From Lasiodiplodia sp. COLG20 (Eukaryota; Ascomycota; Dothideomycetes; Botryosphaeriales; Botryosphaeriaceae): a stretch of 64,000 nt of DNA. The notes under the pieces are model-generated. The model saw only the letters and a list, made by a program, of their open reading frames with translations, was not told the origin of the DNA and did no database searches. Below, one piece after another: positions 35,490 through 47,429 of the stretch (position 1 is the first letter of the stretch; the number at the start of each line of letters is the position of its first letter). The stretch is from contig VNWV01000002.1 of assembly GCA_009801085.1 (NCBI GenBank), positions 2,976,001-3,040,000 of the forward strand, read 5' to 3'. A program made the translations under genes and the position numbers.

Positions 35490-36951
35490 ATGGCCAACGT
35501 CGATATCGGCCGCTACAGCAAGCGCCTGGTCCAGTACTTCTGGGACCCGCTCCCCAGGAACGAAGAAGCTTCTCCCATATGGTGTCTCGGAAGACCCTAC
35601 GACTCCAAATCCCGCCCGTCCTCCCCCAGCGAGGATGCTACCGACCGCCCTGCGCCGCCGCTATCCGTATCGCACGGCTCCACTACCTCGTCTCGCTCGG
35701 CAACTGGTGACGGAACCAGTCAGAACAGCAGTGAGGATGAGAGTGCCCGGACGGCTGACACTTCGTTGGATGCGGACAACGATGGTGGCTGGCCTGCACC
35801 GTTCCTAGACGACTTCGAAGCCCGCTTCTGGCTTACTTATCGCTCCAACTTCGCTGCCATACCCAGGTCTCAGGACCCAAACGCTGCCAACGCCATGAGC
35901 TTTGGCGTGCGCCTCCGCAGCCAACTCAGCAACCAAACCGGGTTCTCTTCTGATACTGGATGGGGTTGCATGATCAGGTCCGGGCAGAGCCTTTTGGCAA
36001 ATGCCCTGCAGGTGCTTCGCCTGGGGAGAGGTACGTGCTGTCACCTTCGGCCATAAGCTTGCATCTCGCTGACACACACAGACTGGCGGAGAGGCCTTAA
36101 TCCACAAGAAGAGCGACAGATCCTTTCCTTGTTCGCTGATGATCCAAAGGCCCCGTTCTCCATCCACCGCTTTGTCGAGCACGGTGCAGCAGCTTGCGGA
36201 AAGCACCCAGGCGAATGGTTTGGCCCATCAGCCACCGCAAGATGTATTCAGTTAGTCACATTCCGCTCTCCTCGTTGCATAAATACTGACTCTTTGTCAG
36301 AGCTCTTACGAACGGACACGAGGAGGCTGGTCTTCGCATATACATCACTGGCGATGGATCGGATGTCTACGAGGACAGTTTCATGAAAACAGCGAAGGAC
36401 CAGAAGGGTTTCTTCCGGCCGACCATGGTTTTAGTTGGTATCAGGCTGGGCATTGACCGCGTGACTCCAGTATACTGGGAAGCTCTGAAGGCATCGCTGC
36501 AATTACCTCAGTCGATCGGTATTGCTGGGTAAGCAACGACCATCTCAGACGCGTCTTCTTCGCTAACAATCCAAGTGGCCGTCCGTCGGCTTCTCATTAC
36601 TTCGTCGGCGTACAAGGCTCCAATTTCTTCTATCTCGATCCGCACAACACTCGGCCCGCCCTTCCGCTCCATTCCGATCTTGCAGATTATACCCAGGAAG
36701 ATGTAGACTCTTGCCACACGCGTCGCCTACGCCGTTTGCATATCAAGGAAATGGACCCGTCGATGCTGATAGCGTTTCTCATTCGCGACGAGGCTGACTG
36801 GAGAAGCTGGAGAAAAGCCGTCACCGATGTGCACGGCAAACCCGTTATTCATGTGGCCGATTCCGAGCCCATTATCCACGGCGGCCAGGAACGTGAGGGT
36901 GCGATTGACGAGGTGGAGGCTTTTGATGACGAAGACGAAGGGTTGCAATGA
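35490..36951 (+). CDS. ATG4: Cysteine protease ATG4 (autophagy)
   Basis: Four exons: 35490-36030, 36082-36250, 36301-36528 and 36576-36951; 437 residues; donors GTACGT, GTTAGT and GTAAGC, acceptors CAG, CAG and AAG. ATG4 cuts the C terminus of ATG8 to expose Gly for lipidation and later releases ATG8 from membranes. The catalytic Cys is in [12 protein letters not shown] (about residue 160), and the Asp/His pair is in [31 protein letters not shown] and [15 protein letters not shown] are further conserved blocks of peptidase family C54. The N-terminal region (35-110) is a Ser-rich low-complexity insertion common in filamentous fungi. The C-terminal tail is acidic. Confidence 0.95.
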
Positions 36952-37511
36952 AGACCGCGGCGTTGAATCTGGCGCTCTTTGGGATACCACTTAATTAGAC
37001 TTGTTCCCCCGCAATCTTCCTGCATCCAATCCTCTGATCATATTCAAACGGGAATCCATGCCGTGACACCGGAAATGTGGGATCGCGTCGGGGATCGTTG
37101 CTAGCCAGGCGTCGATGCGGCGTGGTATGACGGTGTTCGTTCTGCTCGCGGGAGAAATAGTTAAAGTCATCGCTCAACGGAGGCCGTCCAGATTGCCGTA
37201 CCCTGCCATGTTAGAAGCTCTTGACCAAATCCAAACGGCACATTCAAGTGAGATGGCGAGAAAATCTGAGGTACCGATTCCTTTCGGACTGCTTGTCTCA
37301 GAGGACCGTAATGTACAAGCGCAGTGATATCTGAAAACCATGAGTCCGTAAAGCCAAACCCGGCCTGAAAAAATGAAGCAAGCCATCCCATGATCGCATT
37401 AAAAACCCATGAACACCGTCCCCGAACCGATCCGCCCTGATGTGAGCTAAAAATCAGGGAACATCGCCACCGAAGTCAACCCTGAAACACCGCATCTGAA
37501 GATGAAGTCAC
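36952..37511. other. Intergenic, convergent ATG4 / H2B 3' ends
   Basis: 560 bases holding both 3' UTRs. No gene was recognised. Confidence 0.55.
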
Positions 37512-38114
37512 CTATTTGGTGGAGGAAGAGTACTTGGTGACGGCCTTGGTGCCTTCCGAGACGGCGTGCTTGGCCAGCTCACCCGGGAGGATCAGCCTGA
37601 CACTGCGGAGAAAGTCAGTATGGATTGCGTAAGCATTGCGGGGATGCGGAGTACGCACGAGGTCTGGATCTCGCGGGAAGAGATGGTAGACTTCTTGTTG
37701 TAGGCAGCAAGCTTGGAAGCCTCGGTGGCAACGCGCTCGAAAATGTCTGAATGCGCGTCAGCGTCGAATCACTCGAATTCGGATGTGATGGAAACCTACC
37801 GTTGACGAAGGAGTTCAGGATGGACATGGCACGGTTGGAGATACCGGTGTCAGGGTGAACCTGCTTGAGGACTGGAGGCGAAAACACGTCAGTGACTGAG
37901 CTCAGCGCGCGAAAGCCGCGCAGGCGCGGAAAGAGCGCGCAAGCTCACCCTTGTAGATGTAGGAGGAGTAGGTCTCCTTCCTGGACTTGGTGCGCTTCTT
38001 CTTGTCGCCAGAGGGAGCGGCGGTCTTCTTGCCAGCCTCCTTCTTCTCCGCGGGCGCCTTGCCAGCGGGGGCCTTTCCGCCGGTGGTGGGGGTCTTCTGG
38101 GCCTTAGGGGGCAT
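37512..38114 (-). CDS. Histone H2B
   Basis: Four exons: 38114-37949, 37871-37800, 37746-37659 and 37602-37512; 138 residues; each junction is GT..AG and in phase. The N-terminal tail is Lys-rich ([20 protein letters not shown]), the fold starts [20 protein letters not shown], followed by [20 protein letters not shown] and [18 protein letters not shown], ending [10 protein letters not shown]. The Lys in AVTKYSS is the conserved ubiquitination site. Divergent from H2A (start 494 bases away). The presence of introns means a polyadenylated mRNA, usual in filamentous ascomycetes. Confidence 0.97.
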
Positions 38115-38608
38115 TTTGGCGGATTGAGCTGATGCTGCGCGAAAAAGCTGAAGTAGCTGAGTTGGAGAGTTAAGCTGGTGAGCTGCGTGCGACGGCGCGA
38201 TGGAGCGGTATGGGTGGTGGATGGAGAAACGGAGTTGGAGCTGCGTCGCGCGGGCGGGCTCAATACTTAAAGGCCGGCGAGTGATCGGGCAAGAGCTCGT
38301 CGCGTCACTTGTTGTGAGGCCCGTGCGGGGCGCGACGCGCTAGACCGCAAACAAGCGCCGGGTTCGCTTATGCGGCGGGCGCGGCTGCGCGACTGGCGCT
38401 TTGCGCCCCGCCGAAGCCCATGTCACGGCCGGTGATCGCTAGAACGCGACGCTCCCTCATATAAGCTGTCCGCGCCGCCCGCCTCCCATTCCCCCCCCAT
38501 CCACTCTCCATCCCACTACGCTCGACTTATTGCACGACCACCGCGTCAACTCACGACCCACGCATTCTATTTTCCCAGCTTAATCGCTCAACCAAACCAA
38601 CCGCAAAA
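38115..38608. promoter_or_regulatory. Bidirectional H2B/H2A promoter
   Basis: A 494-base intergenic region. On the plus strand CATATAAGC at 38458-38466 lies about 143 bases before the H2A ATG. On the minus strand TTTAAGTATTG (38261-38271) lies about 150 bases before the H2B ATG. The two TATA-like boxes are almost symmetric. A pyrimidine-rich leader precedes the H2A start. Confidence 0.6.
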
Positions 38609-40019
<1,411 letters not shown>

Positions 40020-40538
40020 TCACAGGGTCATGTGCGGTGGAGCTGCAGGAACGATCAGCACTCGACGAGGGCTAAGAGGCACAGGAATTGGCTTACGATC
40101 GAGGATGGGAGTCGGCAAATTGCGCTCGTACTTGGAACCTGCGGGCATCAGCAATCGTCGCTGTAGTGGCTGGTAGGACATCAGCTTACCACCAGGCGCC
40201 TCAGGAGGCCTGTAGGGATCCGGGTGCTTCCATTTCTCGAGCAGAGCCTCGGTCTCTTGGATCAATTTCTAGCGGCAAGCATCAGCAGGCGTGCACAGGG
40301 CGGGGCGGCGGGCGTTGCAACAGACCCTCTGCTGGCGCGGTTCAACGACGTTCTTGTTGGCCTCGAAGAGCGAACGAATGTACAGGGCCTGGCCCCTCCA
40401 CACGTAGCGGTGGACGGCCCAGTCGAGGGCGAGCTTGAGGGAGCGTCGGTAGAGGGAGCTGGCGGCGCGTCAGTGGAGCTCGCAGGAGGTTCGGGCGGGC
40501 GGGGGCGCGCACAGCACGACGGCCTTGTTGCTCGCCAT
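40020..40538 (-). CDS. Complex I LYR-motif subunit (NDUFB9/B22-like)
   Basis: Four exons: 40538-40513, 40458-40326, 40268-40190 and 40138-40020; 118 residues; introns GTGCGC..GCCAG, GTCTGT..GCTAG and GTAAGC..CGCAG, in phase. The joined protein begins MASNKAVVL, then the LYR motif SLYRRSLKLALDWAV, RGQALYIRSLFEANKNV, QETEALLEKWKHPDPYRPPE and APGGSKYERNLPTP. This is the LYR accessory subunit of mitochondrial NADH:ubiquinone oxidoreductase (B22 in mammals), which binds the acyl carrier protein. It is divergent from KGD2, another mitochondrial gene. Confidence 0.9.
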
Positions 40539-40931
40539 GGTTGCCGAGGTCGCGATGAGGCGCACGCAGCTGCAGGCGATGGCGGCGGTGGTGCGTGGGG
40601 CGGGCGGCGCGGTGGGTGAAGCGTTGCAGGAGCCGTGCTGCTCAATGGACTGAAGTTGCGAGGCGGAAGGATCCGGGCGCGCGCCGCTGTACCCTCGGGC
40701 GTGGGCCGGAAGACTACCTAAGCGGGTCTGACCTTCGTCACAGGGCTTGCGCGCCAGTGACAGCCAAGAGGCATTTCTTCATCCCATCATCACCTCCTTC
40801 CCCTCTCTCCGTCCACGCTTTCTCGTCCCCGTCTGCGCCCGGCTGCCGCGCTGGTCTCGTGCCCCTCCACACTGCCCCCGGCACTCCTGCCCGCCCGCAC
40901 ACAGTTCTACTCCTCTGCGCCTTGCATCGCC
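40539..40931. promoter_or_regulatory. Shared upstream region of two mitochondrial-protein genes
   Basis: 393 bases between the complex I subunit (-) and KGD2 (+). The right part is C/T-rich, as in many fungal leaders. No specific factor site could be assigned. Confidence 0.4.
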
Positions 40932-42398
40932 ATGTCCTTCCGTCGCGTCCTCAGCACCTCGGTGCGCTTCGCTGCCGCCTACCCGCGCAGCTCGCAGCGC
41001 CTGCCGCAATTGCTCTTCCCTCAATATCGCACCTATGCCTCCAAAATCGTCAAGGTCCCCGAGATGGCCGAGTCCATCACCGAGGGCACCCTAAAACAGT
41101 TCAGCAAAGGCGTTGGCGACTACGTCGAGCTCGACGAGGAGATTGCCACGATTGAGACGGACAAGATCGATGTCTCTGTCAATGCCCCTGAGGCTGGCAC
41201 CATCACCGAGCTGCTGGTCAAGGAGGAGGACACTGTCACCGTTGGCCAGGACCTCATCAAGCTCGAGCTCGGCGGCGCCCCTCCGGAGGGGAAGAAGGAG
41301 GAGACTGCCAAGGAGGAGCCCAAGGAGCCCGCCCCGAAGGAGCAGGAGACTGCTCAGGAGGAGAAGAAGCCCGAGCCGCCAAAGGAGGAGTCCAAGCCCA
41401 AGCCTCCGCCGCAGCAGGAGAAGAAGCCCGCCCCCGCGAAGGAGGAGCAGCCCAAGAAGACCGAGTCTCCCTTTGGCAACCGCGAAGAGCGCCGCGTAAG
41501 TTTGCGCCCTGTCCACTGCGAGTGGGACGGAGCTGACGCTGTTTCGCGCAGGTGAAAATGAACCGTATGCGTCTGCGCATTGCCGAGCGCCTCAAGCAGT
41601 CGCAGAACACGGCGGCCTCGCTGACCACTTTCAACGAGGTCGACATGTCCTCGTTGATGGAGTTCCGGAAGCTCTACAAGGACGATGTGCTCAAGAAGTC
41701 GGGTGTCAAGCTTGGCTTCATGAGCGCCTTCTCCCGCGCCTGCGTGCTCGCCATGAAAGACGTGCCTGCCGTCAACGCATCGATCGAGGGTCCCAATGGC
41801 GGAGACACGATTGTCTACCGCGATTACGTCGACATCAGTGTCGCTGTTGCGACCGAGAAGGGTCTTGTTACTCCCGTCGTCCGCAACGCCGAGGCCATGG
41901 ACATGATCGGCATCGAGCAGTCGATTGCGGACCTTGGCAAGAAGGCGCGCGACAACAAGCTGACGATTGAGGATATGGCTGGAGGAACCTTCACTATCAG
42001 CAACGTAAGTGGCGGCCTTCAGTTGGCGGTACCGTGACTAACGTCATCGCAGGGTGGCGTCTTCGGCTCGCTCTACGGCACGCCCATCATCAACCTGCCC
42101 CAAACCGGTAAGTCGTGCACCTATTGGCAGACTGGCTTGATCAATACCTAATGCGTTGCAGCTGTTCTTGGTCTTCACGCCATCAAGGAGAGGCCCGTTG
42201 CCGTCAACGGCAAGGTCGAGGTCCGCCCTATGATGTATCTTGCTCTTACTTACGACCACCGCCTGCTGGACGGCAGGGAAGCCGTTACTTTCCTGGTCAA
42301 GGTACGTTCGCTCAAACGCTGGTACACGGCACGGTTGCTGACAAACTCGATAGGTCAAGGAGTACATTGAGGACCCTCGTCGCATGCTGCTGGGTTAG
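40932..42398 (+). CDS. KGD2: 2-oxoglutarate dehydrogenase E2, dihydrolipoyl succinyltransferase
   Basis: Five exons: 40932-41495, 41552-42004, 42053-42107, 42162-42301 and 42354-42398; 418 residues. It transfers the succinyl group to CoA in the TCA cycle in the mitochondrial matrix. Residues 1-37 form a basic mitochondrial presequence ([18 protein letters not shown]). The lipoyl domain spans about 38-115, with lipoyl Lys78 in ETDKIDV and [10 protein letters not shown] at its start, typical of E2o. A Lys/Glu/Pro linker (about 118-182) follows directly, with no obvious E1-binding domain, as in eukaryotic E2o. The catalytic domain has [20 protein letters not shown] and the active-site motif [12 protein letters not shown]. 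The last exon encodes only 14 residues. Confidence 0.96.
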
Positions 42399-42827
42399 GT
42401 AGGCCTTCCGGTTTTTGGCTAGGGAATGGAGGTGATTTTGAAGCGCGCATCATTTCCGCATAATTGTACAGACTGAAGCGCTGCTTAAGGCTGCACTTGG
42501 GTGGGTAGGTGTACTTATACGCATTTCAATAGTTGCGCCTCCGGAATAGAAAATTTCGTAGAATAATCGAGTTTCGAAAACATCCGCACGACGCTACCAT
42601 CTTTTCACGAACATGTACGAGCATCATACTTCCAGGCGTCCTACTTAATTAATCACTCGCTGATCCCTACCTTCTTAGTGCCCCTTCATTCCTGAGGCCA
42701 AGAAGAACGGTTGCGTCATACCCCACGTCCCCCGCTAAGGACATGTGTACAGAGCCGGCCAGCCACATTCACGCTTCAATTACATCTTTCAGCTCACTCG
42801 TGTCATTTCAAACGTTGCTCTTCCAGT
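42399..42827. other. Intergenic KGD2 / GH2
   Basis: 429 bases. TTCCAGT just before the ATG at 42828 may be the acceptor of a 5' UTR intron. Otherwise nothing was seen. Confidence 0.5.
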
Positions 42828-44993
42828 ATGGCTGCTCAAGCGTACCCTCGCCCCGACTTCGAGCGCGCCCGCGTTCACTGGAAATCGCTCAATGGGCCGT
42901 GGGACTTCCTCTTCGACGACGATGATGCCGGATTGTCTGAGCGCTGGCAGCTCCAGGGCCTGCCGGCGCAGGTAACGTCGACCGGAGCTGGATCCTCCAG
43001 GCCTGCGCACGAATCCGAGAGCGAGAGCATCACTCAGAAGATTGCTGCAGGCACCCAGAACTTGATTAAAGACAACCTTGCTTTCCGGGGCTCGGCGGGC
43101 ACAGTCCATCAGAAGCGCCAGATCCAAGTTCCATTCGTGTTCCAGTCACCCGCTTCTGGCATCAACGAGCGTGGTGATCACGAGGTGCTATGGTACGAGC
43201 GGCTCATCGAGGACATCCGCACCGCTGAGGAGAAGAATCGAGGGGACAGAGCTCTGCTCAGGTTTGGCGCCGTCGACTATGAAGCCAAGATCTGGCTCAA
43301 TGGTCAATTTGTGGGAGGGCACCGCGGCGGGCACGTGCCCTTTGAGGTCGACATCACCGATTCGTTGGACTCAGCGCCATCTGGCCCGCTGAGACTCACC
43401 CTCCGGGTCTACGACTCGGCCTACGACCTCACACAGCCCCGCGGGAAACAGTACTGGGGCGCCAAGCCGGAAAGCATCTTCTACACACCGTCCGGTGGCA
43501 TTTGGCAATCCGTCTGGATTGAGACGGTGCCGACTGCGCGGATTGCCGACAGCAGCTTCGGGACCGTCCTGCGTGCCAACGATATCGAGTCGGGGGATCT
43601 CCATGCGCAAATTGCCGTCCTGGGCCGCAAGGCAAGCCATAGGTACAGCGTCGAGCTCGAAGCTAGCTTCGCGGGCATCCCCGTCGCCACGTCGCCCAAG
43701 AAGGATCTTCCGAAGGAGAAGAACCACGTCGTCCTGGACCTTGGGCTGCGTCTCTCGCAGCAGCAGCTCTCTAGCTTGCCGGCCGCGCTGCAGCAAGAGG
43801 CCCCTCTGGAGAGCGAGCGTTGCTGGAGGAATGGCCTGGCTCTGTGGTCGCCTGAGCAGCCCCTCCTGTACGATCTGACCCTACGCCTCTTCGATTCCTC
43901 GGGAGCGCTTGTCGACGAGGTTAAGACCTCGACGGGCATGCGTTCGCTCGACTGGACCAAGGGTGATGGCGCGCTGCACCTGAATGGACGGCCGCTGTTC
44001 CAGGCCTTGACGCTTGACCAGGGCTACTGGCCCGAGACGTTCATGACGCCTCCATCCCCCGACAGTCTGAAGGCCGACATTGAGCTGTGCAAGAAGATGG
44101 GGTTCAACGGGTGCCGGAAGCACCAGAAGGTCGAGGATCCCGTGTTCCTGTACTGGGCAGACCGACTCGGGTACCTCGTGTGGGGCGAGATGGCAAACGC
44201 CTACCAGTTCAGCCAAGAGTATGTCGACCGCTTCAACCAGGAATGGATCGAGGCCGTCAAGCGGGACATCAACCACCCCTCCATCATCACGTGGACCCCC
44301 GTCAACGAAAGCTGGGCATACACCTCCCTCAAGGACAACGTCGAGCAGCGGAACCACATTCGCGCTCTCTACTACATGACCAAGTAAGTCGATCCCTACC
44401 AGAGCGAGCCAGCCGATTGACATTCTTCAGGACCCTCGATCCCACAAGGCCCATCAACGACAACTGCGGATGGGAGCACGTGTGCACCGACCTTACCACT
44501 TTCCATGACTACAGCGATGCTCCTGCCCTGACTGAGACTTGCTCAACCCTGCAGGGCATTCTCGCTGCCAAGGCCGGCAGGCCCATGTTCGTTGCCCCAA
44601 TTCCTGGCTTGGATCCGGGTGCAGAGCACCGTCCCGGTGCCGTCACTCTGAACACTGAGTTCGGGGGTGTCAACATTGCCCCGGCGTCGGGCGACTCCGC
44701 CGACGAGTGGGGCTACACCACTGCCAGCGATCCAGAGGATCTGCTGCAGCGCATTGAGCGTCTCATGATGGGAATCGTCGAGGCCGGCCACTCCAGTGGT
44801 TTCGTCTACACGCAGCTGTAAGTACAAGTGCATTACATGTTGACAATTCGCTAATGTAAACTGTAGCGCTGATATCGAACAAGAGACCAACGGTCTTTAC
44901 TCGTTCGATCGAAAGGAAAAACTTAGCGCTGAGAGAGTAAAGGCTGTTCTAGATAAAGTACTTCGTGTTTTTTATAGTAGTCGTGGCTTATAA
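42828..44993 (+). CDS. Glycoside hydrolase family 2 enzyme
   Basis: Three exons: 42828-44383, 44431-44817 and 44867-44993; 689 residues; introns GTAAGT..TTCAG and GTAAGT..TGTAG. It has a GH2 sugar-binding domain (KSLNGPWDFLFDDDD to QYWGAKPESIFYTPSGG), an Ig-like middle domain and a TIM barrel (FQALTLDQGYWPETFMTPPS). The acid/base Glu is in TWTPVNESWAY and the nucleophile Glu in LNTEFGG. No signal peptide is visible, so the enzyme is probably intracellular. Beta-galactosidase, beta-glucuronidase and beta-mannosidase specificity cannot be told apart here. The last exon reads YTQLADIEQETNGLYSFDRK normally, but its final 50 bases become AT-rich and the stop falls at the edge of the RIP block, so the last 15-20 residues may have been changed by RIP spreading. 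Confidence 0.9.
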
Positions 44994-45283
44994 GCTATAG
45001 CGACTCTAACGTATATAGCTATTAGTAGCTAATACGTCTTTTACTACCGTTAACTAGCCGGCTAGTCGACGGTAAATTACTTTAAAATATTAAATTTCGA
45101 TAAATTACTAAAGGGGTAATTATTAAACCTAATATTTTTTTCGCCAAACTAATTAAATCTAATACTAAGAATCTAGACCTAACTCTATCTATAAATAAGA
45201 GGTAATTACTAAACCTAATACTTTTTTCGCGAAACGGACTAAACCTAACGCCTAGAACTTAAATTTAACTTTTTTTTTTAGGG

Positions 45284-45740
45284 GTAATTACTAAATAGTA
45301 TATATTTAGTATTCGAGCGGACTAAATAGTATATACGAAACTAAATAGTATATATCGAATTTTTTTTTTTCTAAAACGCTAACGTTTTTACGTAGATAAA
45401 AAATATTTTTATAGTAAATACTATTTTTTAGCCTCTTTACTATTATAAAAGTAAAAAAAATAATTAAATTTTAGTCGTTTATAACGTTTTTTTACGCGAT
45501 AAAAAAAGTCGACTTTAAAAGAGATTTTAACCGAATAAGTCGATAGTTTTAGTATAAAAATAATATTTTTTAATTATAATAAGTAAATATACGTTAGAAT
45601 ACTATTATATATAAAAATATACTTATATTTTAACTTTATTAAGGCTTCTACGTTATTATAAAAATTTTAATATATACTATTTAGTTTTATATATACTATT
45701 TAGTTCGCGCGGCGCGAAACGTATACTATTTAGTAATTAC
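45284..45740. mobile_element. MITE-like element, family A/B, copy 1
   Basis: 457 bases. The left end GTAATTACTAAATAGTATAT is repeated as an inverted copy at the right end (ACTATTTAGTAATTAC). Inside each end the ACTAAATAGTATA unit recurs two or three times. The left subterminal block contains CGAGCGGAC and the right contains CGCGCGGCGCG, so the two ends can be told apart. It shares both ends with the larger MULE at 46,734-50,603, as expected for a non-autonomous derivative. Confidence 0.7.
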
Positions 45741-45756
45741 CTCTTTTTATAGAAAA

Positions 45757-46106
45757 ATTACTAAATATATCTCTTTTTAATACGAAAAATCTAAATATAT
45801 TTATCTAGTCTAAATATATCTCTTTTTACTTTTATTACGTTTAAAGTTATTTAGATATCTTATTCGACGATAACGTAAATTCTAGCGACGTATTATTAGA
45901 CCGTATAAGTACTAGTTAAATACTAGTAGCGTAGTAGCTAGAACTACGAGTAGATTATATAAATAACTTATAGACGATCTAGATATTACTTTAGCTAAAT
46001 AAGATAATACGATAACTTCGAACGTAGTAAGCGTAAAAAGAGATATATTTAGACTAGATAAATATATTTAGAGTTTTTATATTAGAAAGTATATATATTT
46101 AGTAAT
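45757..46106. mobile_element. Small TIR element with about 75-base inverted repeats
   Basis: 350 bases. The left arm contains ACTAAATATATCTCTTTTTA and the right arm its complement TAAAAAGAGATATATTTAG, each with the same second block (TAAATATATTTATCTAG). The centre is unrelated AT-rich sequence. The terminal ATTACTAAAT matches the neighbouring elements. Confidence 0.65.
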
Positions 46107-47429
46107 AGTCTTTTTTTATTAAGTATTTTTTCTTCTACGCTCTATATCCTTAACGTAATTAATATATAAGTATATTTTTATATATATAATAGTATTTATA
46201 CTTATATTTACTTATTATAATTAAAAATAAAAATATTTTCTACGAGAATATTAATTTTCTTAAGAAAAATCTCTATAAAAATCGACTTTTTTTAAAGTAC
46301 TATAAAACGTTAATAGAAATTAAATTTAAAGTACTTTTTTATTTTTATAATAGTAGAAACACTTATATTTTTATTATATTAAAAATTATTATTTTATACC
46401 GCGTAGATATTAAGTATTTATAGATAAATTTTAAAAAATATTAAATTTAGACTCTCGATATTAGGTTTAGTCCGTTTAATAAAAAAATATTAGATTTTAT
46501 AATTATCTCTTTTTATAGTAAGAATATTAATTTATTTAGTAAAAAAGATTTTAATTTTTTTCTTATTTTAAGACGCGGTTAAAGCTTAAATTTAATTTCT
46601 TTTTTATTTTTATAATAGTAGAGATAATAAAGAATATTATTTATTATAAAAATATTTTATATCTACGTAAAAACGTTAGTCTTTTAGAAAAAAATAATTT
46701 TAATATATACTATTTAGTCTTATATATATTATAGAGTAATTACTAAATAGTATATATTAGATATCTAAACGGACTAAATAGTATATATTAGACTAAATAG
46801 TATACGTTATAATTATATATATTATTAATTATCTTATTTAGCGATAGTAAATTACTAGCGTAAGTCTTAGCGACGTAGCGTAAGCTCTAGCGACGCGACG
46901 TTAGGCCGTATAGACATCGATAAGACGGTATTAGACCGTATAAATACTAGTAATAAGGCGGCGTAAAGTAGCATAAGCGCTAGTAAGACGGCGTAAGTAC
47001 TAGATAAGATAGCGTAGATACTATTTAGTTAGTAAATACGCTAGACGTAGTTAGATTACTTAATAAGTAGTCTATACGAGTATAGTATTAATATAAATAG
47101 CTACTATCTATCTTTTACGAAGCGCGCTTCGACCTATAGCTCTATTAAGAACTAAGATAAATCGTAGCCGATTTTCTACGCTAGTCTTATATAAGTTAAA
47201 ACTAACTATATCAAGTCTTCTATTATCTTCGTTAATCTTTTCTTTCTTACTACTAATATTAAACTTCGCTACTATCGCCGCCGCCGCCGTTATCGCTACT
47301 ATTAGTAGTTTCTATCTACTAGTAGTTAGTATAGTCTTTAAGAGTATTACTACCGTTAAGAACGTATTCTTTCTCGCTATTAGTAATACTAATAAGATTA
47401 TAGTTTTAGAGAAAAATAATAATAAGAAG

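Larger units (their letters stand above)
45116..46505. mobile_element. Outer nested TIR element(s)
   Basis: Two left ends, at 45,116 (GTAATTATTAAACCTAATA) and 45,203 (GTAATTACTAAACCTAATAC), match in inverted orientation a right end near 46,454-46,505 (TTAGGTTTAGTCCGTTTAAT, then TAATTATC). They enclose two smaller TIR elements, so this looks like one insertion inside another. No coding remnant was seen. Confidence 0.55.

Noticed and set aside
42044..42385. Minus-strand ORF of 113 codons
   Set aside because: Antisense shadow of KGD2 exons 3-5.
47280..47310. Short tandem CGCCGCCGC-like run as a CRISPR or satellite
   Set aside because: It is a brief microsatellite inside the RIP block, without spacers or regular units.
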